Notes: generated by a model not told the origin, from the sequence alone. A stretch of DNA of 64,000 nucleotides from Ornithinicoccus hortensis (GCF_006716185.1 NZ_VFOP01000001.1:1426001-1490000); one strand, 5' to 3'. Shown: positions 52,362 to 60,468, numbered from the stretch's first letter. Translations and numbers: made by a program.

Positions 52362-53741
52362 TCAGGGCTCGATCGACAGCGGCTCGTCGTTGCGCAGCGC
52401 CTCGAACATGGCCTCCGCCTTGACCGTGTCCCAGAGGACGGCGCTGCCGGCGGGGGTGCTGTAGTTGGCGTTCTCGATCGGGACGGTGACCGACTGCCCG
52501 TTGCCGCCGGAGACCTTGCGCATCGCCAGGGCCATCTGGATCGTCTCCCACATCGAGGTGTCCTCGCCGATGGCGAGCGCGGAACCGGTGGCGGTCCCCA
52601 CGTCGTGCAGCCGCCACGGCACCAGGATGGTCTGCGGGGTGGCCATCTTGGACACCAGCGCGGAGAGGAACTCGCGCTGCCGCTCGACCCGGCCCAGGTC
52701 GCCGCGCGGGTCGGAGTAGCGCATCCGGACGTAGTTCAGCGCCTCGGCGCCGGCCAGGTCCTGGCACCCCGCGGGAAGGTCCAGCTTGGTCTTCTCGTCC
52801 ACCACCGGCTCGTCGAGGCACATGTGGACGCCCCCAGCCACCTTGACCACCTCGACGAAGCCGCCGAAGCCGATCTCGAGGTAGCCGTCGATCCGCAGGC
52901 CGGTGCTCTGCTCGATGGTGTCCACCAGCAGCGGCGGTCCACCGATGGAGTAGGCGGCGTTGATCTTGTTCTCGCCCTGCCCGGGGATCTCGACGTAGCT
53001 GTCGCGGGGCAGCGACAGGAGCGTCGGCTCGCCGCTATCGGGCAGGTGCAGCACCATGATCGTGTCGGCGCGGGCACCCTCCGTGCTGTGCCCGGCCACG
53101 AGCTCGTTGCGCTCCGCGCGGGTCAGGTTGTCCCGGCTGTCGGTGCCGACCAGCACGAAGTTCGACCCGCTGCCGGCGGCGGGACGGTCGGCGGAGGTCG
53201 GGGTCGCGGGCACCCGGTCGATCGAGTTCCAGGTGGCCGTGACGGCCCAGATCATCGCGCCGACATAGGCGAGCACGAGGACCAGCAGGACCACCATGAA
53301 GCGGCGCAGCCCGTAGCGGGGGCGCTTGCGACGCCGCCGCGGCCCGCCCGGGGGTGGTCCACCCGGGGGGCGCCCGCCGGGCGCCGGGGGTGGCCCGCCC
53401 TGCCCCCGGTAGACCTCGCGGTCCTCGGGCTGGTCGTACGCCTCGTCGTAGGAGTCGGCATACCCGTCGTCGGCATACCCACCGTCCGCGTACCGGTCAT
53501 CTGCGTACCGGCCGTCTGCGTATTGGCCGTCGTACCGTCCGGCGTAGGCGGCGTCCTGGTACCCGCCGCGGTCGTATGACTCCTGGCCTTCCAGCTCGCG
53601 GTAGTCGATCTGCTGGGTCTCGTCCGCGGTCCCGTCCCCGGACAGGTAGCCGGGCAGGTCGGGGTCCACGGGGTCCGGCCGCCGGTTCCGCGGGGTGCGG
53701 GGGAGCGGTCTGGTCCAGTCGTCCTCGGGGTGGTGCGGCAC
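52362..53741 (-). CDS. LCP-family cell-wall glycopolymer ligase with Tyr/Asp-rich tail
   Basis: A 459-residue LytR-CpsA-Psr protein that transfers lipid-linked glycopolymer to peptidoglycan. A long cytoplasmic N-terminus (1-145) contains about eight YAD/YxD repeats at 66-102 and a Pro/Gly stretch, ending in RRRRKR; one transmembrane helix is at about 148-168; the LCP domain follows (VLVGTDSRDN, ADTIMVLHL, SLPRDSYVEIPGQGENKINAAY, catalytic-site arginines in RMRYSDPRGDLGRVERQREFL). GTG at 53741 chosen because TACTCT lies 6 bases upstream; the frame beyond it to 54098 is antisense shadow. Confidence 0.92.
   Translation of the reverse strand: MPHHPEDDWTRPLPRTPRNRRPDPVDPDLPGYLSGDGTADETQQIDYRELEGQESYDRGGYQDAAYAGRYDGQYADGRYADDRYADGGYADDGYADSYDEAYDQPEDREVYRGQGGPPPAPGGRPPGGPPPGGPRRRRKRPRYGLRRFMVVLLVLVLAYVGAMIWAVTATWNSIDRVPATPTSADRPAAGSGSNFVLVGTDSRDNLTRAERNELVAGHSTEGARADTIMVLHLPDSGEPTLLSLPRDSYVEIPGQGENKINAAYSIGGPPLLVDTIEQSTGLRIDGYLEIGFGGFVEVVKVAGGVHMCLDEPVVDEKTKLDLPAGCQDLAGAEALNYVRMRYSDPRGDLGRVERQREFLSALVSKMATPQTILVPWRLHDVGTATGSALAIGEDTSMWETIQMALAMRKVSGGNGQSVTVPIENANYSTPAGSAVLWDTVKAEAMFEALRNDEPLSIEP
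53442..53546 (-). repeat. In-frame repeat encoding YAD units in the LCP tail
   Basis: Imperfect tandem repeat of 12- to 15-base units encoding YADGR, YADDR, YADGG and YADDG blocks in the cytoplasmic tail of the LCP protein. Confidence 0.75.
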
Positions 53742-53747
53742 CGGCCC

Positions 53748-53753
53748 AGAGTA
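53748..53753 (-). promoter_or_regulatory. Leaderless -10 hexamer for the LCP gene
   Basis: TACTCT on the minus strand, 6 bases before the GTG at 53741; it decides the start. Confidence 0.6.
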
Positions 53754-53817
53754 GGCGAGGTCCCTGGGCGGGCCGAACCCGCCACACCGGCAGTACGTGG
53801 CGGCGGGCCCGGGCGGA

Positions 53818-53823
53818 TACCCT
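53818..53823 (+). promoter_or_regulatory. Leaderless -10 hexamer for the GT2 gene
   Basis: TACCCT, 6 bases before the GTG at 53830; it decides the start. Confidence 0.6.
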
Positions 53824-53829
53824 TCCAGC

Positions 53830-54792
53830 GTGACCTCAGCGCATCCGCCCGTCTCGGTGATCATGCCCATCCTCAACGAGGAGCGGCACCTGCGGCACGC
53901 CGTGCGTTCCGTGCTGGCACAGGCGTATCCGGGGGTATTGGAGGTCGTGCTGGCGATCGGTCCCAGCACGGACCGGACGATGGAGGTGGCCCGGGAGCTG
54001 GCCGCCGCGGATGCCCGGATCACCATCGTGGAGAACGCCTCGGGGCGCACACCCGATGCGTTGAACCGGGCGCTGGAGGCGGCGGCCCACGAGATCATCG
54101 TGCGGATGGACGGTCACGGGGAGCTGTCCGAGGGCTACATCACCCGGGCGGTGGAGGTGCTGCTCGAGACCGGCGCCGCCAACGTGGGCGGCATCATGCT
54201 AGCCGAGGGGCAGAGCGACTTCGAGAAGGCCGTCGCGGGGGCGATGCGCTCGCCGCTGGGCATCGGCGGCGCGCGGTTCCACGTGGGTGGCACGGCCGGG
54301 CCGACCAAGTCGGTCTACCTCGGGGTGTTCCAGCGGGAGTGGCTGCGCCGGGTCGGCGGCTACGACACGACCTACGCGAGGGCCCAGGACTGGGAGATGA
54401 ACTACCGGATCCGGCAGGAGGGCGGCACGGTGTGGTTCACCCCCGACCTGACCGTCACCTACCGTCCGCGGCCCGACCTCGGGGCGCTGGCGCGGCAGTT
54501 CTACCGCACTGGTCAGTGGCGCCGCCGGCTCGCCCGGCAGCACCCGAAGTCGCTGAACTACCGCTACCTGGCCCCGCCGGTGGCGGTCGCCGGTCTGGCC
54601 CTGACCACGGTGGGCGGCCTGGCGTGGCGGCCGTTGTGGCTGGCGCCCGCTGCCTATGCGGCGGCGGTGACCGTCGGCGGACTGGCGATCGGCGCCAAGG
54701 AGGGACCGGCCGTCGCCGTCCGGGTGCCCCCGGTGCTGGCCGTGATGCACCTGGCCTGGGGGGCCGGGTTCCTGCGCGGCACCGGGGACTGA
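53830..54792 (+). CDS. Glycosyltransferase family 2, membrane-anchored
   Basis: A 320-residue GT-A transferase. Motifs: VSVIMPILNEERHLRHAV, VRMDGHGEL (DxD-like), GGARFHVGGTAGPTKSVYLG and ARAQDWEMNYRIRQEGG (acceptor/ED). Two to three hydrophobic helices lie at about residues 245-300. GTG at 53830 is preferred over the in-frame start at 53797 because of the TACCCT hexamer. Divergent from the LCP gene; succinoglycan-biosynthesis-like (ExoA-type) relatives suggest polysaccharide assembly. Confidence 0.88.
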   Translation: MTSAHPPVSVIMPILNEERHLRHAVRSVLAQAYPGVLEVVLAIGPSTDRTMEVARELAAADARITIVENASGRTPDALNRALEAAAHEIIVRMDGHGELSEGYITRAVEVLLETGAANVGGIMLAEGQSDFEKAVAGAMRSPLGIGGARFHVGGTAGPTKSVYLGVFQREWLRRVGGYDTTYARAQDWEMNYRIRQEGGTVWFTPDLTVTYRPRPDLGALARQFYRTGQWRRRLARQHPKSLNYRYLAPPVAVAGLALTTVGGLAWRPLWLAPAAYAAAVTVGGLAIGAKEGPAVAVRVPPVLAVMHLAWGAGFLRGTGD

Positions 54793-54828
54793 ACGGCGGG
54801 ACCGACCGGCCGGCGGACGAGAGTGTGC

Positions 54829-55473
54829 TCAGGCGTCCTGGAGCGCGACGGTCAGCTCGGGACCGGTCTTCTCCACGACCTCCTCGACCGTGACACCGGG
54901 CGCCAGCTCGCGCAGCACCAGGCCGTCGTCGGTGACGTCGATGACCGCCAGGTCGGTGATGATCCGCTGGACCACCTGCAGCCCGGTGATCGGCAGCGAG
55001 CACTCCTGGACGATCTTGTGGGAGCCGTCCTTGGCCACGTGCTCCATCAGCACGATGACCTTCTTGGCGCCGTGGACCAGGTCCATCGCGCCGCCCATCC
55101 CCTTGATCATCTTGCCGGGGATGGTCCAGTTGGCGATGTCGCCGGCCACGGAGACCTGCATCGCGCCCAGGATCGCCGCGTCGACCTTGCCGCCCCGGAT
55201 CATCCCGAAGCTCGTGGCGGAGTCGAAGAACGAGGCGCCGGGGCGGACCGTGACGGTCTCCTTGCCGGCGTTGATCAGGTCGGCCTCCTCGGTGCCCTCG
55301 ACCGGGTAGGCGCCGACGCCCAGGATGCCGTTCTCGGACTGCAGGACCAGCTCCACGTCGTCCGGGACGTAGTTGGGCACCAGGGTCGGCAGGCCGATGC
55401 CGAGGTTCACGTAGTCGCCGTCGGACAGTTCCTCGGCGGCGCGGGCCGCCATCTCCTCGCGGGACAGAGCCAT
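54829..55473 (-). CDS. 3-oxoacid CoA-transferase subunit B
   Basis: A 214-residue beta subunit of a succinyl-CoA:3-ketoacid CoA-transferase. It carries the catalytic glutamate in [11 protein letters not shown], preceded by [12 protein letters not shown] and followed by [14 protein letters not shown] and [16 protein letters not shown]. One base separates it from subunit A, so they are coupled. The pair activates acetoacetate, an end product of leucine breakdown and ketone-body use. Confidence 0.93.
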   Translation of the reverse strand: MALSREEMAARAAEELSDGDYVNLGIGLPTLVPNYVPDDVELVLQSENGILGVGAYPVEGTEEADLINAGKETVTVRPGASFFDSATSFGMIRGGKVDAAILGAMQVSVAGDIANWTIPGKMIKGMGGAMDLVHGAKKVIVLMEHVAKDGSHKIVQECSLPITGLQVVQRIITDLAVIDVTDDGLVLRELAPGVTVEEVVEKTGPELTVALQDA

Positions 55474-55474
55474 C

Positions 55475-56263
55475 TCAGGCCTCCTCGGTGGTCGGGGCGG
55501 GACGCGTGGTCCGCCGTTCGATGCGCTTGGCGCTGACCTGCTCGGGGGTCAACGGCAGCACCCGCTGGACGTAGATGCCGGGCAGGTGGACGCGGTCGGG
55601 GTCGATCTCGCCGGGCTCCACCAGCTCCTCCACCTCGGCGACCGTGATCCGGCCGGACATGGCGCACAGCGGGTTGAAGTTGCGGGCGGACTTGTTGAAG
55701 ACCAGGTTGCCGTGGCGGTCGCCGACCGCGGCCCGGACCAGCCCGAAGTCGGAGACGATCGAGTGCTCCAGCACGTACTCGCGGGTCTGCCCGTTGAACT
55801 CGAACTCCTGGGTGTGCTTCGGCGGGGAGGCGATGTCCACGCCGCCCTCGGCGTTGTACCTCCAGGGCATCCCGCCCTCGCTGATCTGGCTGCCGACGCC
55901 GGTGGCGGTGTAGAACGCCGGGATCCCCGACCCCCCGGCCCGCAGCTTCTCGGCGAGGGTGCCCTGCGGGGTGAGTTCGACCTCGAGCTCACCGGCGAGG
56001 TACTGCCGGGCGAACTCCTTGTTCTCCCCGACGTAGGAGGCGATGATCCGGCGCAGCCGACCGGCATTCAGCAGGATGCCCAGGCCCCAGTCGTCGACAC
56101 CGCAGTTGTTGCTGACGACCTCCAGGTCCTTGGTGCCGCGGGCGAGTACCTCGGCGATGAGCACCGACGGGACCCCGGAGAGCCCGAAGCCGCCCACGGC
56201 CAGCGTCATCCCGTCGCTGATGCCCTCCACTGCCTCGGAGGCTGATGCAACCACTTTGTCCAT
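55475..56263 (-). CDS. 3-oxoacid CoA-transferase subunit A
   Basis: A 262-residue alpha subunit. Motifs: [15 protein letters not shown] (CoA-transferase glycine loop), [33 protein letters not shown] and [26 protein letters not shown] at 56263 with TAGTGT 6 bases upstream. Forms an operon with subunit B. Confidence 0.93.
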   Translation of the reverse strand: MDKVVASASEAVEGISDGMTLAVGGFGLSGVPSVLIAEVLARGTKDLEVVSNNCGVDDWGLGILLNAGRLRRIIASYVGENKEFARQYLAGELEVELTPQGTLAEKLRAGGSGIPAFYTATGVGSQISEGGMPWRYNAEGGVDIASPPKHTQEFEFNGQTREYVLEHSIVSDFGLVRAAVGDRHGNLVFNKSARNFNPLCAMSGRITVAEVEELVEPGEIDPDRVHLPGIYVQRVLPLTPEQVSAKRIERRTTRPAPTTEEA

Positions 56264-56269
56264 GCCCGC

Positions 56270-56275
56270 ACACTA
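56270..56275 (-). promoter_or_regulatory. Leaderless -10 hexamer for the CoA-transferase operon
   Basis: TAGTGT on the minus strand, 6 bases before the ATG at 56263. Confidence 0.6.
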
Positions 56276-56286
56276 GCGGGGGCCGA

Positions 56287-57006
56287 TCACCCGTCGGCAG
56301 TCAGGTCCACGCCCTCGCTGCGCATCCGGTCGTCCCCCGCATTGGGCTCCGAGCCACGGACCACGACGACGGACCCACCGGCCGCGAACGCGTGCAGCAC
56401 GTGGTGCAGGAATGCCTGGGGCGAGGCGGCGGTCACCAGCACCCGGCAGCCGGGGGCCCAGGTGGTTGCCGGCACCACGGACTCGTATGCCGTCCGCTGG
56501 CCGTCGTGGATGAGCGCGGCCTCGTCGGGCTCGGGCTCGTCCCACGCGGTGAAGCTGTCGCCGTAGCTGGGCAGCTCCTTGGCCTCGTCCATCACCCCGG
56601 AGCGCAGGTCGCCGGCGAACTCGCGGGCCAGCGCTGGCAGGGACACCGCGATGACCTCGTCGGCGTCCTCCGCGGTCGGGGAGTCGGGCTCGGCCGTCAC
56701 GAGCACGTCGGCCCCCTCGTGCCGGTCCAGCGTCAGCGTGGCACCGACCGACCAGACCGCCAGCGACCAGTAGATCCAGCGCCAGTGCGGCACCGGCAGG
56801 TCGAGCAGGACGACCGACCCCGGCTCGACGTCCAGGCCCTCCTGCAGCGCGTTGGCGGCCTTGGCGACCCAGGTGTCCAGCACCTTGCGGGACAGTTCGA
56901 TGCGTTCCCCCTGGGTGGGTCCGGGGGTGTCGTCGTAGAAGGTGATGGCAGGCCGGGTCGGGTCCTCCGACAGGAGGTCCGCGAGGACCTGGGCGGGCGT
57001 GTGCAC
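56287..57006 (-). CDS. TIGR03089-type AMP-ligase-like protein
   Basis: A 239-residue protein of the actinobacterial TIGR03089 family, resembling the N-terminal part of AMP-binding acyl-CoA ligases but without the ATP-binding P-loop or the A8/A10 motifs. Recognisable: PAITFYDDTPGPTQGERIELS and VEPGSVVLLDLPVPHWRWIYWSLAVWSVGA. Function unknown. GTG at 57006 is preferred: the TAGCGT hexamer sits 7 bases before it but only 1 base before the ATG at 57012. Confidence 0.8.
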   Translation of the reverse strand: MHTPAQVLADLLSEDPTRPAITFYDDTPGPTQGERIELSRKVLDTWVAKAANALQEGLDVEPGSVVLLDLPVPHWRWIYWSLAVWSVGATLTLDRHEGADVLVTAEPDSPTAEDADEVIAVSLPALAREFAGDLRSGVMDEAKELPSYGDSFTAWDEPEPDEAALIHDGQRTAYESVVPATTWAPGCRVLVTAASPQAFLHHVLHAFAAGGSVVVVRGSEPNAGDDRMRSEGVDLTADG

Positions 57007-57013
57007 GACCATG

Positions 57014-57019
57014 ACGCTA
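57014..57019 (-). promoter_or_regulatory. Leaderless -10 hexamer for the TIGR03089 gene
   Basis: TAGCGT on the minus strand, 7 bases before GTG 57006. Confidence 0.55.
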
Positions 57020-57056
57020 ACGCAGGTCGGTCACCGGGGCGTGTCAGGCTGTGGAC

Positions 57057-57998
57057 ATGTCGTCCGATCAGCCCACCGTGATGCGACGGTCCCGGTGGGT
57101 TCCCGGACGTCCGGTGGACCTGACCGCCACCTGGGGCACGCTGCGCCGCGGGGGCGGTGACCCGACCTGGCAACAGCACGGCGACACCGTGTGGCGCGGG
57201 GTGCGGACCGCCCTCGGCCCGGTCACCCTGCAGGTCCGCACCGACCGTTCGGCCGGTGCCGTCGAGGGACGGGCGTGGGGGACGCCGGAGGCGACCGGAC
57301 ACGTCCTCGGGGCGCTGCCCGAGATGCTGGGGTCCACGGACGACCCCACGGGGTTCCGGCCGCACCACCCGGTGGTCGCGCAGGCCTGGGCGCAGCGGCA
57401 GGGGTGGCGCGTGCCGCGCACCGGGATGGTGCTGGAGGCGCTGGTCCCGGCCGTGATCGAGCAGAAGGTCACCGGGCAGGAGGCGTTCGCCGGGCAGCGT
57501 CACCTCGTGCGCCGGTTCGGCGAGCCGGCGCCGGGGCCGGGCCGGGCGATGGGGTTGTGGGTGGCGCCGACCGTGGCGACCCTGCGCAGGATCCCCTCCT
57601 GGGAGTGGGCCCGCCTGGGGGTCACGCCGCAGCGGGCGGACACGCTGATGCGGGTGCTCGCGGTCGCGGACCGGCTCGAGGAGGCGGTGCACCTGCCCCC
57701 GGCGGCCGCGCAGGAACGCCTCACCGGGGTGACCGGGGTCGGGGTGTGGACGGCGGCCGAGACGGCGCAGCGGGCGCTGGGCGATGCCGACGCGGTCAGC
57801 TTCGGGGACTACCACGTGGCGGCCAACATCGGCTGGGCGCTGACCGGCAGCCCGGTCGACGACGAGGAGCTCGCCGAACTGCTGGCGCCCTATGCCGGCC
57901 ACCGCTACCGGGTGCAGCGGCTGCTCGAGCTGGCCGGGCACCGGCGTCCCCGACGGGGGCCGCGGATGCCGCCGCGGGCACACCTGCCGGTGCGCTAG
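57057..57998 (+). CDS. HhH-GPD DNA glycosylase (AlkA-like, 3-methyladenine)
   Basis: A 313-residue base-excision glycosylase. An N-terminal alpha/beta part (residues about 10-90) precedes the helix-hairpin-helix region (VEQ-type VIEQKVTGQEA, then LTGVTGVGVWTAAETAQRAL) and the GPD segment where the catalytic aspartate lies in AVSFGDYHVAAN. No C-terminal iron-sulfur cysteines. ATG at 57057 chosen: CAGGCT lies 6 bases upstream; a GTG two codons earlier is possible. The last 4 bases overlap the convergent fbiB stop. Confidence 0.88.
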   Translation: MSSDQPTVMRRSRWVPGRPVDLTATWGTLRRGGGDPTWQQHGDTVWRGVRTALGPVTLQVRTDRSAGAVEGRAWGTPEATGHVLGALPEMLGSTDDPTGFRPHHPVVAQAWAQRQGWRVPRTGMVLEALVPAVIEQKVTGQEAFAGQRHLVRRFGEPAPGPGRAMGLWVAPTVATLRRIPSWEWARLGVTPQRADTLMRVLAVADRLEEAVHLPPAAAQERLTGVTGVGVWTAAETAQRALGDADAVSFGDYHVAANIGWALTGSPVDDEELAELLAPYAGHRYRVQRLLELAGHRRPRRGPRMPPRAHLPVR

Positions 57999-59050
57999 CC
58001 GCCCCGCACCTCCACCCGAACCTGCGGCGGCGCCAGCCGTTCGGCGCGCAGCGCCACCTCGAGCCGGGCGGCGAGCCGCCCCACGGGCACGGGGTCCGGG
58101 CCGGAGACCCGCAGCGTCAGGTGGCCGGTGTCGTCCGGGGACTCCTCGACGGTGCTGCCCTCCGGCTCGCCGAACCGGGCCAGGCGCACCGCCCGGTCCA
58201 GCCGGGTGCGGGCGTCCTCGGGGAGCACGGAGGGCAGCCCGATCTGCGCGGCCGCCGCCGTCCCGGGCTCGACGCCCAGTGCCGCGCGGACCGCCTCCTG
58301 CACGCCGTGGGCGAACCAGTCGTCCGGTCCCGTGCGGACCAGGTACGAGGCGCCCGGGGCACCCGGGTCGGTGACCGTGCCGTCGGGGAGCCCCCGGACC
58401 AGCGCCACCGGGATGCCGCCGACCTTGCCCTTGACCAGGTCGGCCGCCGCGGCGACCTCGTCGGCCACCGCGCGGGAGGTGACGGTCAGGTCCCGGCCGT
58501 CGGCGTCCTGTCCTCCGCGGAGGTCGTCCAGGACCGCGACCCCGCAGGACCCCAGCGCGAAATCGGTCTGTCCGAGCCGCCAGGGCCGGCCGGCGGTGTC
58601 GCTCAGCACAATCCCGATCATGGGGACGGGGGAGGGTGCGTAGGCGGCCAGCAACTCGGCATACAACGACCGCGCGGCGAGGTCGGGGTCGTGCGGCAGC
58701 GTCAGGTAGCCACCCTCGTCCCCGACGTTGGAGGCGTCGATCCCGGCGGCGACCATGACGGGTCCGGCCTTGGCGTGGACCACCCGCGTCACGCCGTTCG
58801 GGGTCTCGCGCTCGGTCACGATCCGGTGGCTGTGCCGGAGCACCAGGGCCTGCTTGTCGTCGGTCGACTCCCGCATCCCCAGGGCCTTGGAGACGATCTT
58901 GCTGGAGACCACCAGCACGTCACCGTCGGCCAGGCGCAGGTCGAGCGCCCGGAGGGCGTCCCGGATCACCGTGCCGAGGTCGGTGCCCCTGCGGATCTCG
59001 CCGATCCCGGTGACCGGGACCAGTTCCACCGCCCCCGCCCGGCCGCTCAC
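57995..59050 (-). CDS. fbiB: Coenzyme F420-0:L-glutamate ligase, without nitroreductase domain
   Basis: Adds glutamate(s) to F420-0. The 351-residue protein holds the CofE-type ligase (residues about 10-245): GIGEIRRGTDLG, VVSSKIVSKALGM, GPVMVAAGIDASNVG and SDTAGRPWRLGQTDFALG. The last 100 residues are a small alpha/beta region. Mycobacterial FbiB is about 448 residues with a C-terminal FMN nitroreductase domain that reduces dehydro-F420-0; that domain is absent here. The GTG overlaps the fbiA stop by 4 bases. Confidence 0.9.
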   Translation of the reverse strand: MSGRAGAVELVPVTGIGEIRRGTDLGTVIRDALRALDLRLADGDVLVVSSKIVSKALGMRESTDDKQALVLRHSHRIVTERETPNGVTRVVHAKAGPVMVAAGIDASNVGDEGGYLTLPHDPDLAARSLYAELLAAYAPSPVPMIGIVLSDTAGRPWRLGQTDFALGSCGVAVLDDLRGGQDADGRDLTVTSRAVADEVAAAADLVKGKVGGIPVALVRGLPDGTVTDPGAPGASYLVRTGPDDWFAHGVQEAVRAALGVEPGTAAAAQIGLPSVLPEDARTRLDRAVRLARFGEPEGSTVEESPDDTGHLTLRVSGPDPVPVGRLAARLEVALRAERLAPPQVRVEVRGG

Positions 59051-60072
59051 GCCGCACCGCCGGCGCGCAGGCCGAGGGCCAGGTCGAGGGCCGCCGCGGC
59101 GATCTCGGCGGCCGTCTCGACGTCCCGCATCCGCAGGTCCCGGTGGTGCACCACGGCCCGCGCCGGGTAGCGGGCACCGGCCTGGTCCCGGTCGACGGTG
59201 TCGACGAGCCACCCGTCGAGGAAGTCCGCGTAGAGACCGGCGACGCCCGCCGCGCTCACCGGGACCCCGAGGGGCGCCAGGCAGGCGTCCGCGTGGCCGC
59301 GCACGGGGGCCCCGCCGATGATGGGGCTGACCCCCACCACGGGCGCCCGGGAGCCGCGGAGGGCGTCCCGGAGCCCCGGGATGCCCAGCACGATGCCGAT
59401 GGAGACGACCGGGTTGCTCGGCGGCAGCAGGATCACGTCGGCCGAGCGCAGCGCCTCCAGGACGCCCGGTGCCGGCGTCGCCGCGGAGAGGCCGGCCACG
59501 GTGAACCGCTTGGCGGGAACGGCGGCCTGCTGCTGCACCCACCACTGCTGGAAGTGCACCGCGCGCTCGCCGGGGGAGCCGTCGTCGGCCGGGTGGTCCG
59601 GGTCCTCGAGGACCACGTGGGTCTCGATCGGGGTGTCGGTGGCGGGCAGCAGGCGGACCCCCTGGTCGGGGAGCCCCCAGCGGGCGGCCAGCCGCGCGGT
59701 GACCTCGCTCAGCGACCGGCCCTGTCCCAACCACTGGCTCCGGGCGATGTGGGTGGCGAAGTCCCGGTCGCCGAGCCCGAACCACCCGGGTTGGGCGCCG
59801 AGCGCGGTGAGTTCGGTCATCACCTCGTGGGTGTCGCCGTCGCGCCCCCAGCCCTGGTCATCGTCCACCCCGCCGCCGAGGGTGTAGAGCACCGAGTCGA
59901 GGTCCGGGCAGACCCGCAGGCCGAACAGCGTGATGTCGTCGCCGGTGTTGCCGATGACGGTGAGGCGCGGCTCGGCGTCCGTGGCCGGTCCCTCGCGACG
60001 GTCCAGGTGGTGCACGAGGCCGCGCAGGAAGCGGGCGCCGCCGACGCCACCGGAGATTGCGGTGATCTGCAT
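59047..60072 (-). CDS. fbiA: 2-phospho-L-lactate transferase (F420-0 synthesis)
   Basis: Joins the phosphoenolpyruvyl/lactyl guanosine diphosphate moiety to Fo to make (dehydro)F420-0. The 341-residue CofD-family protein shows ISGGVGGARFLRGL (residues 5-18), VIGNTGDDITLFGLRVCPDLDSVLYTL, PSNPVVSIGIVLGIPG and VSPIIGGAPVRGHAD. It is upstream of and coupled to fbiB. CACAAT lies 6 bases before the ATG at 60072. Divergent from whiB. Confidence 0.95.
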   Translation of the reverse strand: MQITAISGGVGGARFLRGLVHHLDRREGPATDAEPRLTVIGNTGDDITLFGLRVCPDLDSVLYTLGGGVDDDQGWGRDGDTHEVMTELTALGAQPGWFGLGDRDFATHIARSQWLGQGRSLSEVTARLAARWGLPDQGVRLLPATDTPIETHVVLEDPDHPADDGSPGERAVHFQQWWVQQQAAVPAKRFTVAGLSAATPAPGVLEALRSADVILLPPSNPVVSIGIVLGIPGLRDALRGSRAPVVGVSPIIGGAPVRGHADACLAPLGVPVSAAGVAGLYADFLDGWLVDTVDRDQAGARYPARAVVHHRDLRMRDVETAAEIAAAALDLALGLRAGGAA

Positions 60073-60114
60073 GGCCCCATTGTGGGAGGTCAGGGCGCTT
60101 TACCAGAGCCGGGG

Positions 60115-60143
60115 TTGACGTAATGGCATGACACGCGTGTAAT
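60115..60143 (+). promoter_or_regulatory. Candidate whiB promoter with -35 and -10
   Basis: TTGACG (60115-60120), a 17-base spacer and TGTAAT (60138-60143). It would give a leader of about 35 bases that contains a strong GAGGAGGA Shine-Dalgarno before the GTG at 60184, unlike the leaderless promoters around it. Confidence 0.6.
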
Positions 60144-60183
60144 TCTCTCAATGTTGTTTGTGCCGGAGGGTCGAGGAGGAGCC

Positions 60184-60453
60184 GTGCACGAGCTGGACCT
60201 GCTGACATTCCTGAACACGACCGAAGAGGACGAGGAGGCCTCGTGGCAGGAGCGCGCACTGTGCGCGCAGACTGACCCGGAGGCGTTCTTCCCCGAGAAG
60301 GGTGGATCCACCCGCGAGGCCAAGAAGGTCTGCGTCGGGTGCGAGGTGCGCGCCGAGTGCCTGGAGTATGCCCTCGCCCACGATGAGCGGTTCGGCATCT
60401 GGGGCGGGCTCTCCGAGCGAGAGCGGCGCAAGCTGAAGAAGCGCGCCGTCTAG
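60184..60453 (+). CDS. WhiB-family iron-sulfur regulator (WhiB2/WhmD-like)
   Basis: An 89-residue DNA-binding-associated regulator with a [4Fe-4S] cluster bound by C27, C50, C53 and C59 (CVGC spacing), followed by the GIWGGLSERERRKLKK turn and basic tail. Its place beside fbiA matches whiB2, which is needed for cell division in mycobacteria (from memory). GTG at 60184 is favoured over the frame start at 60151 by the Shine-Dalgarno. It is followed by the large glycosyltransferase gene after 15 bases. Confidence 0.93.
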   Translation: MHELDLLTFLNTTEEDEEASWQERALCAQTDPEAFFPEKGGSTREAKKVCVGCEVRAECLEYALAHDERFGIWGGLSERERRKLKKRAV

Positions 60454-60468
60454 GCGCCCCGACACCCA

